Shown here piece by piece: positions 20,600 through 28,962 of a DNA stretch of 64,000 nucleotides (the stretch's first letter is position 1; every line of letters starts with the position of its first letter). Below the pieces are notes generated by a model that saw only the letters and a list, made by a program, of their open reading frames with translations, did no database searches and was not told where the DNA came from. Origin of the DNA: Diplonema japonicum (lineage: Eukaryota; Euglenozoa; Diplonemea; Diplonemida; Diplonemidae); assembly GCA_964019335.1 (NCBI GenBank), contig OZ025655.1:530792-594791 (forward strand), given 5' to 3'. The translations under genes were made by a program, and so were the position numbers.

Positions 20600-21223
20600 T
20601 CATCGGTGCAAGTCTTTTCTGGGTCTAGTAGGGATGAGGTCAAGCAGGGTCTGCTCTTCAGGGATAATGATGAGAACCTCTTCGTGGACGGGTGGTGGGG
20701 GTGGTGGGGAAGGAGGGGTGACAGGAAGTGCGAACGTGTTGTCAACAGGAGCATGATGATGTGCAGGAACCTTCTGCAGAGGGGCTTGAGCAGGTGGCTC
20801 GCTGACACGGGACAACATGGGGTGGAAGGGTTGGGCGAAGGGGGACGGCTGGAAGGGCTGTCGGCCATAAGGAGCACTACCACTTTGTTGGAACGGCCTG
20901 TTGTTCGCAGGCAACGCACATTTAAGATTATGCTGCACACCAAACATTTCAAACAGAATTCTCAAATTATCCAACACCCCCGTACCCAAGGGTATCATCA
21001 ACTCCTTGCCCAACTCAGGCATCCCTAGAATTGACTCACCAGGTGAATATTTCGCAATACTAAATGCCTGCCTCGGTTCCCCATTACACGTGTAACTACA
21101 AGACCCTCGTGCCATCATTCTTGGATCTCCCCGTACCACACCAAACATCTTAATATGACAGCCATTCATGCCCGGCTCTTTAAACACAACCGAGGGCTCA
21201 TGTGAAGGAACCCTCCCGAACAT
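20600..21223 (-). CDS. Hypothetical protein with proline-rich C-terminus
   Basis: A 207-residue frame. The first 110 residues are ordinary globular sequence (opening MFGRVPSHEPSVVFKE) with two Cys and no recognised signature. From about residue 110 it becomes Gln/Pro/Phe-rich, with a run of seven prolines near 175. Composition clearly differs from the homopolymeric shadows around it. A coding-strand TTTCTAG lies 12 nt upstream of the ATG, in the same position as in neighbouring genes. The family is unknown; protein-binding through the proline tract is only a guess. Confidence 0.6.
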   Translation of the reverse strand: MFGRVPSHEPSVVFKEPGMNGCHIKMFGVVRGDPRMMARGSCSYTCNGEPRQAFSIAKYSPGESILGMPELGKELMIPLGTGVLDNLRILFEMFGVQHNLKCALPANNRPFQQSGSAPYGRQPFQPSPFAQPFHPMLSRVSEPPAQAPLQKVPAHHHAPVDNTFALPVTPPSPPPPPPVHEEVLIIIPEEQTLLDLIPTRPRKDLHR

Positions 21224-21999
21224 CCTTACCCTTTTCTAGAAACACCCCTTCTGTGATAAAATGCAACACAAAAACAACTAAAAGAAAGAAGAAACAAAAG
21301 AGCCAGATGTGTTTTCTTTTTGTTTGTTTCTTTTTTTTTTTTTTTTTTTTTTTAGTCGAAGACTAGCAGACTCACTGGTAGTGCATAAGCAAATAAAGGG
21401 GAGTGGTGTAGGAATGGAGAGATTGAATAGAAACGTGGGGAGGAGGCAGCCGAGGAAAGGGGCATCAGCAAAAGATTCTCGGCCGAAGGATATATCCGGT
21501 CAAATATCAGCATATCGGACCCCTCAGGGGGCTATAAACGGGAATAAAGATGCGGATTCGTTTTTTTTTTTTTTTTCTAGTTTATTTTACTTTTTGAAAA
21601 AATGGAGAAACGCGTTTTGCAGCCCATCATAGCCTAGAGGGGAAACGGGCGGGCGAAGGGGGGGGGGGGGGGGGAGGGAAGCAACAATAAGGAAAAAATA
21701 ACTGATAGAATAGGGGGTCGTACACATGGCATCCAAGTACTAATGAAAGTAATTGTGCAGCGTGTCATTTTAATTTTTTAAATCTACTTTTCTCTATTCT
21801 GTTTTGATGAACAAAAATTGTTTTTCACGTGAGCCCTTCTATATATAAAAAAAAAAAAGAGGAAAAAAAAAAAGAGAGATTTTAAGGGTACCTGCGGTAT
21901 GTGGCAGGACGCCTAAAAAAACGGAACAAAAAAAAAGAGGGGGCCGACCAACTAAATTGCTTCTTTTTTTTCTCTCTCTTTTATTTTGTTCCTGTTCTT

Positions 22000-22038
<39 letters not shown>

Positions 22039-22098
22039 CCTTTGCAAACTCCCCTTCTGTGGGATATTTTTGCGCACATAGCCGTTTTAGGGGGAGTT
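21224..22098. other. Intergenic, nothing recognised
   Basis: Contains T runs, a G run (21659-21674), and an island of normal composition at 21360-21545 with no convincing frame. It includes the 3' UTR of the gene to its right. Confidence 0.5.
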
Positions 22099-23344
22099 TC
22101 AGTGATTCCTCCCTAATGGCGGATGACGCGAGGCAGTGGTGCTCTGTAGGGGTATGTTGAGTTATGTTAAGAAAGCACCACACCAAAATAGGAAGCGACT
22201 GCCTCTTGCGTACAGTGGGTGAACCGATGATATCAAACTGTCCCCGTGAACCTCGCCGAAGGCTCTTCGAAGGGCTACCGCAGTCCTGTGTTTTGCGTGG
22301 GAATTAAGGAGCATTGAAACATACAGGGACAGAGTGCCTCGGTTGGAGGAGGCGGGGGCCAGGGGAGGGTACAAGAGGGATGCCAACCGACGACAGTGAA
22401 ACACCGTGACTGCTGTCTTCGGGGCTGGTGAGTAGTGTTCGCTTCGAGAAGGTACCTAGTGAGTGCCTTCTATTCGGTTGCGGGGACGGTGTAGGGTCTT
22501 GCTTCTGTAGCCGCTGCGTAATATCAGGGCGGGACATCCTGAGAGCTTCGTAGAGCTCTACTTGAACCGTCCAGATTTCAGCGGGTACAATGTTCTTCAC
22601 ACCATGTTTTGCGTTCTCAGGATTGTCCAGGCGCCTTAACGACTCCTCAACACGCTTCTTGTTATCGTTCGCTTGCTTGCCAGTGTACATTTTCTGCAGT
22701 GCGATGGGGCCTGCATGGAAAACAAACTCAGGCGGGGCGGGGATCGAGTCCACCTCTAAACCCAACACCTTCCTCTGCACAGCCTCCTCGGCCTCTATGG
22801 CCCGAGCCATCAGAACTTGCCGCTTCCTCCGCCACTCCTTGTGCATCGCATAGTACCTAACAACCGTTTCCATGAACAACGTTGCGACGGTGTCTTTTTG
22901 TATCAGCAGGTCAAGTGTGCTGGACTCCAAGGCTCTTCTCATTCTCTCTGATATGGCTTCTTTACTAGAGCTCGATGGCTCGTAAAGCGACAGGCGTTTC
23001 GAGCGCTTTGCCTTTGCGTGTATTGTCTCGATTTCATGCAGATCGGGCGCATTTTTTAGCGCTCGTTGATCCCATTTCTTCAGTATCCTCGCAAACATCA
23101 AGTTCCGCCTGAACAAGTGCCGCCTGAAGGCACCCTGCAACACGATCACTGACTTTCTAACCTTCTTCAACATCACACCAAAAACGATGCCAGGGTGCAC
23201 CGTGCTTATCTTCAACCCATGCTTGACGGTCTCAGTTGCCTTCACGAGGTCAACGGACCCAGGATCGCACTTCAAGCTGTGCATCATGACGAACTCAAGA
23301 CCTGAAAGCCGCGCCCTTGTCTTTCTCGGACCATTTCCCGACAT
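22099..23344 (-). CDS. Unknown protein with IQ-like motif
   Basis: Proposed as three exons: 23344-22325, 22285-22184 and 22143-22099, with introns of 39 nt (GTATGT..CACAG) and 40 nt (GTGTGG..TACAG); 388 residues. Each exon is a multiple of three. The N-terminus MSGNGPRKTRARLSG is followed by a basic helix, RKSVIVLQGAFRRHLFRR (about residue 60), resembling an IQ calmodulin-binding motif. Then come long charged helices and a Ser/Pro-rich tail. No enzymatic motif was found. The start was placed at the ATG 5 nt after ACACGCAG. The last two exons rest on splice signals and frame only. If the first intron is retained the protein ends near 22304. Confidence 0.65.
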
Positions 23345-23432
23345 GGAACCTGCGTGTACCTGTAAAAGAAATATTGAAACCCGCATGCGAGAAGCATATA
23401 ATACTCTTTACTGTACACTAGCGTCTGCGACG

Positions 23433-24758
23433 TCAGCAAGGGCTCGGGGTGCCTGCCTTCACTGACATGCTAGCTATGCCAAGCCTCTCCGCGGTGGGAG
23501 GGTCGAGAATAGGGAGGAGCCGTATGAGCTTTGAGTTCAAAGTCACGGCAGCTGTTCGGATGTTGGGAATTGTATTGTTGTACAGCATGTGCCTTTTATG
23601 AGGCGCGAAAGTAGAAGGTGCCATGTTGGGGACATAAATCTGCCTTGCTGCGGACTCAAGCAAAGCCTCGAACTCTGAACTGTCATCCACATCGACAGAG
23701 CCACCTATGGCACACCACAGGAGCTCCATTGACTCAGAGGAGCCCGACCCGTGCAGCGTGATCTTTTCCACAAGATCTTCCTTCCACCTAGCATGGTGCT
23801 TGGATAACGTCTTGAAGAGAGATTGCCGCAGAACCTCCTCTGCTACAATAGTCGACATCCCCAACCTCCCTGACAACGCTACATTGATGTTCCGCCGCTG
23901 CGGGAATTCGATCTGTAAGTCAGGAATGCTAGAGGCAGAGGCCCATGCCTCGTCCCACACCTTGCTTGATAGTTGAATCAATCGATGCTGCAAGCTTCTT
24001 GGTTGCTCAGCGTATGGGAAACACGCAGAAACCTGGTCACCTTCTTCGTGCTGAACTATTACTTCTTCCTGTTCCAATTCAAGCTCACTGCTTATCAACC
24101 CTGCTATCTTGCTAATTCCTTTTGAAGTCCTTGGGTTGTAGCCTTTTATCTCTACAATCGTCAGTGTTGTGTGTCCTGCATGATATACCTTACCGGTAAG
24201 AAGGACGTTAATGGTGTGGGGTGTTCGGAGGTGGATCCTATTACCCTTCCGAGTTTGTTTGAACTCGGGGTGTGTGGAAAGAATGGGCCCAGTGATCTCT
24301 ATCTGGTTATGGAGGAGGGTAAGGATGGCTGTGGAAGACATGGTCACTGCGAGCATGAAGGAGGACCAGTTCGATGACGGATCGTCGGTAACCTCTGCGT
24401 GCACTCCAAGCGGCTCTATCCCGCCATGCTCCAACCAGCTCTTGGGAACTGGGGGTTCTGGGAACTTGGAGTTCTGCCCTGTCTGTGAGAGGCACGCCGT
24501 CAGCCGTATCAACTGCAGGCTCCTAATCGTTGCTGCTGATACCAACGCGCTTTTCCACTCCTGGTTTTCTATCTCCCCACGAAGCCGTTCCCTTGCCTCT
24601 TCGACATTCGCAGGGGCGTTCTCCACCCAGAAATCACCTCTTCCTTCCCACCATTCGGCCTCGGGTCCTAGGATCCCGAGCAGCGCTTCTTCAAGCTCAT
24701 CAGCTTCGCCACGTTGGGCACGCTCACTGATCTCATCGATGCAGTTTTGAAAGGCCAT
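23433..24758 (-). CDS. Unknown 441-residue protein
   Basis: A single open frame from the ATG complementary to 24756-24758. The product is rich in helices in its first 90 residues (acidic, E-x-x-E-A-L-L pattern) and then looks like a mixed alpha/beta globular protein, without transmembrane segments or recognisable motifs. Its stop lies 88 nt before the start of the next gene. Codon usage and lack of low complexity support it being real. No function is proposed. Confidence 0.7.
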   Translation of the reverse strand: MAFQNCIDEISERAQRGEADELEEALLGILGPEAEWWEGRGDFWVENAPANVEEARERLRGEIENQEWKSALVSAATIRSLQLIRLTACLSQTGQNSKFPEPPVPKSWLEHGGIEPLGVHAEVTDDPSSNWSSFMLAVTMSSTAILTLLHNQIEITGPILSTHPEFKQTRKGNRIHLRTPHTINVLLTGKVYHAGHTTLTIVEIKGYNPRTSKGISKIAGLISSELELEQEEVIVQHEEGDQVSACFPYAEQPRSLQHRLIQLSSKVWDEAWASASSIPDLQIEFPQRRNINVALSGRLGMSTIVAEEVLRQSLFKTLSKHHARWKEDLVEKITLHGSGSSESMELLWCAIGGSVDVDDSSEFEALLESAARQIYVPNMAPSTFAPHKRHMLYNNTIPNIRTAAVTLNSKLIRLLPILDPPTAERLGIASMSVKAGTPSPC

Positions 24759-24877
24759 CAGCAAGGGTACACATTCCCTGGCAAGATAATGAACTAAAGG
24801 GACATAACAAACGATAAAAAATAATCAGGATTTTGTAACCGCTCAAGGTGCGAGGGTTGCAGATGGCGAGAGATGGC

Positions 24878-25525
24878 TTAGAGCTTGGCATCTTTCTGGA
24901 AAGAGGTATTCAGGAAGGAAACAATGTCTTCAAACTCTTCAACGCACGTAGAGTGCGTCAAGTTGGGGTACATTTCCGTCGTTACGTTGGTGAAGTTGTA
25001 GTTGCGGAGTCTAGATGCTGCTCTATCAAGGCTCTTAGAAGACACTACGTCATCCCGGTCACCGTGGGCCAGAAAGATTGGTGTGTCGAGCTTTCCAAGG
25101 GGTGTGAAGCCTGAGCGTGCGGAGAGGAACGAAGACATGCCAACCACTGCTGCAAGCGGTTCAGCCTCGTTCAAGAGAGTGCCGACCGCCAAGGCTCCTC
25201 CCTGACTGAACCCCATGACTGCTACTTGTTTCACATCCTTCTTTTCTTCTCTAACCAATGCTGTGATTGTGTGTGTAACATCCCAACATGTCTGTGACTC
25301 GAAATTCCACCAAGAGTGCACCGAGTCGACCATCGGTGCAGATGGAAGAACAAACCTCGTGTTCCTCATCTTTGAAGCGAACCACAGCGCCGCCTCGTAC
25401 CACCCCACAGCATTGTCGCCCCACCCGTGCAGGATAACGACCGTGTTTTTATGCTCGCATCCCTCGTAAGGGCCAATGAACAATTTCTTCTCCGCCCTGA
25501 CGGCTCTTTCAATCGGTTTGGCCAT
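24878..25525 (-). CDS. Acyl-protein thioesterase / lysophospholipase-like serine hydrolase
   Basis: A 215-residue alpha/beta hydrolase. Signature elements in order: V-I-L-H-G-W-G-D-N (oxyanion-hole loop, about 30), G-F-S-Q-G-G-A (nucleophile elbow, Ser near 107), G-D-R-D-D-V-V (catalytic Asp near 158) and L-T-H-S-T (catalytic His near 190). The length and the P-S-A-P-M-V-D...W-W-N segment match the APT1/LYPLA family, which removes palmitate from cysteine in the cytosol. Substrate candidates in this cell could include the MGC-type acylated proteins encoded in the same window, but that link is speculation. Starts MAKPIERAV after a purine-rich leader. Confidence 0.88.
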   Translation of the reverse strand: MAKPIERAVRAEKKLFIGPYEGCEHKNTVVILHGWGDNAVGWYEAALWFASKMRNTRFVLPSAPMVDSVHSWWNFESQTCWDVTHTITALVREEKKDVKQVAVMGFSQGGALAVGTLLNEAEPLAAVVGMSSFLSARSGFTPLGKLDTPIFLAHGDRDDVVSSKSLDRAASRLRNYNFTNVTTEMYPNLTHSTCVEEFEDIVSFLNTSFQKDAKL

Positions 25526-25644
25526 TATTATTTCCCCCTTCTTTTTCTCTTTTTATCTCTCTTCTCTCTCGCGTGCCCCTACCTGTGTACGTGTGACGCA
25601 ATAAAACAATAAAAAAAAAGAAGAATAGCTAAACATGCTCCACA

Positions 25645-25698
25645 GCTACTGGTCATAATGCCCAGTAGCCTCAGGAGCAGTCCTCCTGGTAAACCAGG
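25645..25698. other. Cluster of short stem-loops in an intergenic region
   Basis: Three perfect short stems occur in 54 nt: GCTACTGG/CCAGTAGC (25645-25669), CAGGAG/CTCCTG (25672-25688) and CCTGGT/ACCAGG (25685-25698). The second and third overlap by four bases and cannot form together. They lie between the thioesterase start and the stop of the methyltransferase-like gene, so they could be a 3' UTR element or a small RNA. Neither is established. Confidence 0.35.
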
Positions 25699-25777
25699 TC
25701 GAGCATCGTGCTTGATCCCTTGCTCTGGCCGGTTAAAACCTTATTGGTCTCGGATGCGTGCACGCAGAAAAGAATGC

Positions 25778-26743
25778 CTAACCCCAAGCCACATCGACAT
25801 CCATGAAGTCATCGTCTGGCGCACGGGCTGGCTCGTCTTGTGAAACATCTTGTGTCTGGATAGGCGCTTGTGACTGCATTAGCTCCGTGAGAGCGGACCA
25901 CGTTTCGCAGGGGTGGTGTCTTTTCTTCCGTATGACTAGCGTCGTGAACAATCCAAGGAAATCCTTTTCGTCGGGGTAGATTTTGCCCCCTTTGTTCCAT
26001 AGCTTTTTCTCATGAAGAAGCTCATTGAACGGCGGTGTGCTGTGATAAGTATACACGAACTCTGTAAGGTTCATGCACTCTAGAATCTCAAAACCCTGCT
26101 GCTCGGCGTTCCTGAGAACGGTGGTAAGATTGACGATAGGAGTATTCCGGATGTATGGCCGTAGGTCGATTTTAGTCGATCCCGTCCTTGTTTTCACACC
26201 GAGGTTTAGAACACCTCCGTATCCCTTGTTTTCCTTGTCGACAACTTCAAGGCGTATCAAACCGCTTTCAAGCACCATCTGCCCTTTAGATTCGACATGA
26301 ATCTTTCGATGAATCACACCACTGTCAAGCAAAACCGCCACGAAAACGCCACCACTGCGTATCGTCTCACCCACCTGACGAATGAACTCACTGACGAACC
26401 TCTCCCGTCCTGTATTTTCAATGATCGCCCTGCTAAATGCGATAACACCATCGTAATTGCCTGTTTGTTCGCTTCCAGGTATGAGGTCGCTTTCATGTGT
26501 CGGTTCACCGGCACATCGTATCTCCATTTCTGATTCGAGGTCCAGATCGGTGTCCTTCATTCCATGCACGGTCACTGACTTAATATGTTTCCCGTGTTTC
26601 AATCTCTTCATAATCGCGGGGGTTCCTTCCCAGACTAGAACTTTTGATCCTGTAATATACTTCTTAACCATCACCTCATGTGCCCAATCCAATACGAGTT
26701 GAGTCTGTTTTCCATTAGCATTGCCAGTAGCCTCTTCCGACAT
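25778..26743 (-). CDS. mRNA cap guanine-N7 methyltransferase-like protein, degenerate SAM motif
   Basis: A 321-residue frame starting MSEEATGNANGKQTQ. The second half resembles cap-0 methyltransferases: Y-D-G-V-I-A-F-S-R-A, then a helix and G-G-V-F-V-A-V-L-L-D-S-G-V-I (the strand-turn before the cap pocket), followed by G-F-E-I-L-E-C-M-N-L-T-E-F near the C-terminal part. Where active enzymes have the glycine-rich motif I (D-x-G-C-G-x-G-G-D), this protein has V-L-V-W-E-G-T-P-A-I. SAM binding is therefore doubtful. It may be a pseudoenzyme partner or a divergent methyltransferase of another class. The acidic tail ends DDDFMDVDVAWG. Family assignment is by pattern only. Confidence 0.55.
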   Translation of the reverse strand: MSEEATGNANGKQTQLVLDWAHEVMVKKYITGSKVLVWEGTPAIMKRLKHGKHIKSVTVHGMKDTDLDLESEMEIRCAGEPTHESDLIPGSEQTGNYDGVIAFSRAIIENTGRERFVSEFIRQVGETIRSGGVFVAVLLDSGVIHRKIHVESKGQMVLESGLIRLEVVDKENKGYGGVLNLGVKTRTGSTKIDLRPYIRNTPIVNLTTVLRNAEQQGFEILECMNLTEFVYTYHSTPPFNELLHEKKLWNKGGKIYPDEKDFLGLFTTLVIRKKRHHPCETWSALTELMQSQAPIQTQDVSQDEPARAPDDDFMDVDVAWG

Positions 26744-26868
26744 CTCACCACCCAGGTGTATTTCTGAAATCAGTAATTAAACATTATGATAAGTAATCTT
26801 CGATTCGATTACTGAAGGAATGTGCTCTGGGACGTGCGAAGAGGCGGGCGAGATGATGGCGTACCTGA

Positions 26869-27525
26869 AGGCAGGAGCAAGATAGAACACAACAGGCGGC
26901 CAGGTGGGAGCAGCAATCTGAGGAGATGGCTAGGAGATTTAACCAGATGGAGGCGGCAATGGTGGCGCAGAACCACACTAATGCACAGGCACAGTACCAG
27001 ATGGGATCGGCGATCCACGCACAGTCTGCACAGGCTCAAGCCGACCTGGCCCAGGAAATCCAGGACCCCGCCCGCTACCCCAACACCCCGCCCCACCGCG
27101 AACCACAACAGCAGGACGCCACCATGAACCAACCGTCGTCGGACGTGTTCCAACCCAGGGTAGCCCCCCATCAAAAGGCTCCTGTCGGCATCGACCTAGA
27201 CGACCTGCTGATGGCAGACAGGTAGGGTGCGCTGGTCATGGTAGACGATACCACCTTAGGGTCATTTAAAAAAGTATGAACTGCTCAGAAGCAGCTTGAG
27301 AAATTGCTTGAACAGCACCGTAGTGCTGACAAGCGGGTAATTGGGTAGTTTTCAACCAGCAATCTCACCATGGCGTCCCTGTTAGGTCATTGCCTATGGC
27401 TTCTTCCCGAGCGCAAGGATGCCCTCCCGGAACAATGGGACCAACTCACGTTTGAAACACCAACCCTTATTCTCCCCGTGTTATGTAGCTGCATAGAAAA
27501 GAGGAAAATAGAAAAAAAGAATTGA
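26869..27525 (+). pseudogene. Stop-interrupted plus-strand reading frame, probable mobile-element remnant
   Basis: One plus-strand frame stays in register for about 655 nt and reads like protein. It has a Gln/Ala-rich helical part (ARRFNQMEAAMVAQ and following), then segments such as KQLEKLLEQHRSADKR and LPERKDALPEQWDQL. It is interrupted by in-frame TAG (27223), TGA (27277) and TAG (27346). The helical Q-rich start recalls Gag-like or nucleoprotein regions of retroelements, but no motif proves it. It is the only coding-like signal on the plus strand in the window. Confidence 0.45.
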
Positions 27526-27799
27526 TCCGCATGAAACGGAACCGGCAGCCCTTTTCGACTTTCAAGGTTAGGAAAAGGAAAGGATTGGAAAAATAATAAA
27601 TATCTGCTCTTCCAACTGCAGATCGGATGCACCAGAGATGGTTCCAAAAAAGAGGGAAAGGAAAGAAAAAGAAAATAGCTTGGCTTTGAAATCAGAGCCT
27701 GAGAAGAAAAAGAAAATCCAAATCGCAAAAGTCAGAAAATAATCAGGATCCCTCACAGAAAATACAACGAAGGTTCCAAATGTGAGACTCTTTCTTTAT

Positions 27800-28831
27800 T
27801 CAAAAAGAGCGGTGGTTTTTCAACACGTTTTTCATTCCATTCGTCTTAGCAAGCTGGAGGGGCGTACGTCCCTCGGACGAGACCACCTCGGTCAGAGCAC
27901 CGTACTCAAGTAGCAGTTCTGCACATGAACAGTACCCGCGCCTTGCAACGTAATGTAGAGGGGTGAGATCTTGATTGTCTCTGCTGTTGATATCAGCCCC
28001 GTTCTCGAGGAGGAAAGAGCAGAGCTCGTTGTTTCCGAGTTTTGCGGCGCAGTGCAGTGGGGTGCGCTCGCCTTTATCCTTGCTGTGAACATGCGTTGAA
28101 ACAACATCAGGGTTTCTTCGAAAAAGAAACTGTACCCCTTCCATCCAAGCAAGGCTCACTACTTTGTGGAGTAGCGTACCGCCCGTTTTGTCCCTCCACT
28201 CTAGGTCGGCTTTGAGAGTCGAAACAAAAACAGCAAAACACTCCTCTTCGCGATGCTCTGCTGCCAAGAAACACGTTTCTTTCTCCAAAGGCATCCCATA
28301 ATCGAATAGCAACTGTGCCATCTTAAGTCGTTTGGTTTTCGCACAGAAGGACAGGTTACAACCATCGTACTTCTCCCAGTCATAAACGTGCGTCTGTAGC
28401 ATGTACTCAACTAACGGGAAAGAACACCATTGCACTCCGCAGGAAAGGATGCCGTTTGGGGGCAAGAAAACATGGTCCGGGTACGCTTCCATCATAATCA
28501 AGAGTGTGCTTCCCTTGTCTTCTGTTCGTCTTAAACGTAGTGTTGAATAGTCTTTCTTGGGACCAGCGCCAAATCCGAGGTGCGAGAGTTTCAGTTTTGC
28601 AGCACCAGCTCGGTCTACTATTACCTCCAACTCTGCGTCATCAACAATGTCTGTCTTTCCCATCAAGCCATCTGGAAGGGGTTCTCCTTCATACAATAGT
28701 TTAAAGCACCTCGGGTGCATGTCAAGTTTGTCAGACACCATCTTTCTTAAACGTTTCATGGAAGTGGATTCAACGACCTCTACAGCGCCCACCATAGAAC
28801 CCTCAACCGTTAAATGCAAAGTGATGGACAT
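27800..28831 (-). CDS. Ubiquitin-like domain plus ankyrin repeats
   Basis: A 343-residue protein. Residues 1-80 (MSITLHLTVEGS...) have ubiquitin-like form: two strands, a helix with K-R-L-R-K-M-V-S-D-K-L, then F-K-L-L-Y-E-G-E-P-L-P-D-G, matching the K-x-x-G-x-x-L segment, with no terminal Gly-Gly. From about residue 210, at least three ankyrin repeats follow: G-G-T-L-L-H-K-V-V, then E-R-T-P-L-H-C-A-A-K-L-G and D-L-T-P-L-H-Y-V-A-R-R-G, and a final G-R-T-P-L-Q-L-A. Such combinations act as adaptors. The start codon is 6 nt after a CACAG preceded by the T17 run that also terminates the upstream U6 gene, and was preferred over an in-frame ATG inside U6. Confidence 0.85.
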   Translation of the reverse strand: MSITLHLTVEGSMVGAVEVVESTSMKRLRKMVSDKLDMHPRCFKLLYEGEPLPDGLMGKTDIVDDAELEVIVDRAGAAKLKLSHLGFGAGPKKDYSTLRLRRTEDKGSTLLIMMEAYPDHVFLPPNGILSCGVQWCSFPLVEYMLQTHVYDWEKYDGCNLSFCAKTKRLKMAQLLFDYGMPLEKETCFLAAEHREEECFAVFVSTLKADLEWRDKTGGTLLHKVVSLAWMEGVQFLFRRNPDVVSTHVHSKDKGERTPLHCAAKLGNNELCSFLLENGADINSRDNQDLTPLHYVARRGYCSCAELLLEYGALTEVVSSEGRTPLQLAKTNGMKNVLKNHRSF

Positions 28832-28844
28832 GTTTGCCTGTGCC

Positions 28845-28861
28845 AAAAAAAAAAAAAAAAA
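28845..28861 (-). terminator. T17 run: U6 Pol III terminator and polypyrimidine tract
   Basis: Seventeen T residues on the coding strand directly follow the U6 3' end. Runs of four or more T terminate RNA polymerase III. The same run is followed by GGCACAG and the ankyrin gene start, so it also has the form of a polypyrimidine tract. Confidence 0.8.
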
Positions 28862-28962
28862 GGTGATACTTTCTCGATTAATGCGTGTCATCCTTGCGCA
28901 GGGACCATGCTAATCTTCTCTGTATCGATCCAATTTTAACGGATGTTCCATTTCTGGACTCC
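28862..28962 (-). ncRNA. U6 spliceosomal snRNA
   Basis: 101 nt on the minus strand. The invariant core is present: ATACAGAGAAGATTAGCATG, with the ACAGAGA box at 28923-28917 that pairs with 5' splice sites, then CCCTGCGCAAGGATGACACG, the internal stem-loop and U2/U4-pairing region. The 5' end forms the hairpin TCCA-GAAA-TGGA within GGAG...ACATCC, close to the GGAG...GGACATCC form of trypanosome U6. The RNA ends ATCGAGAAAGTATCACC before the T17 run. A GGTTCGGATC sequence like a tRNA B box lies about 60-70 nt upstream on the same strand and may be part of an external Pol III promoter. The ACAGAGA box suits the GTATGT donors of this genome. Confidence 0.95.

Noticed and set aside
21470-21530. TTCTCGGCC and TATCAG sequences suggesting U2 snRNA
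   Set aside because: The branch-site-pairing GTAGTA region and Sm site expected of U2 are missing; similarity is limited to short words.
22099-24758. Treating the IQ-like protein and the 441-residue protein as one spliced gene
   Set aside because: Each has its own stop and start, and the 88-nt gap has the same acceptor-before-ATG pattern as other gene boundaries; no in-frame splice joins them convincingly.
27387-27756. Minus-strand frames opposite the plus-strand remnant
   Set aside because: They are Phe/Ser-rich shadows in A/T-rich sequence with no family resemblance, whereas the plus-strand frame has protein-like composition.
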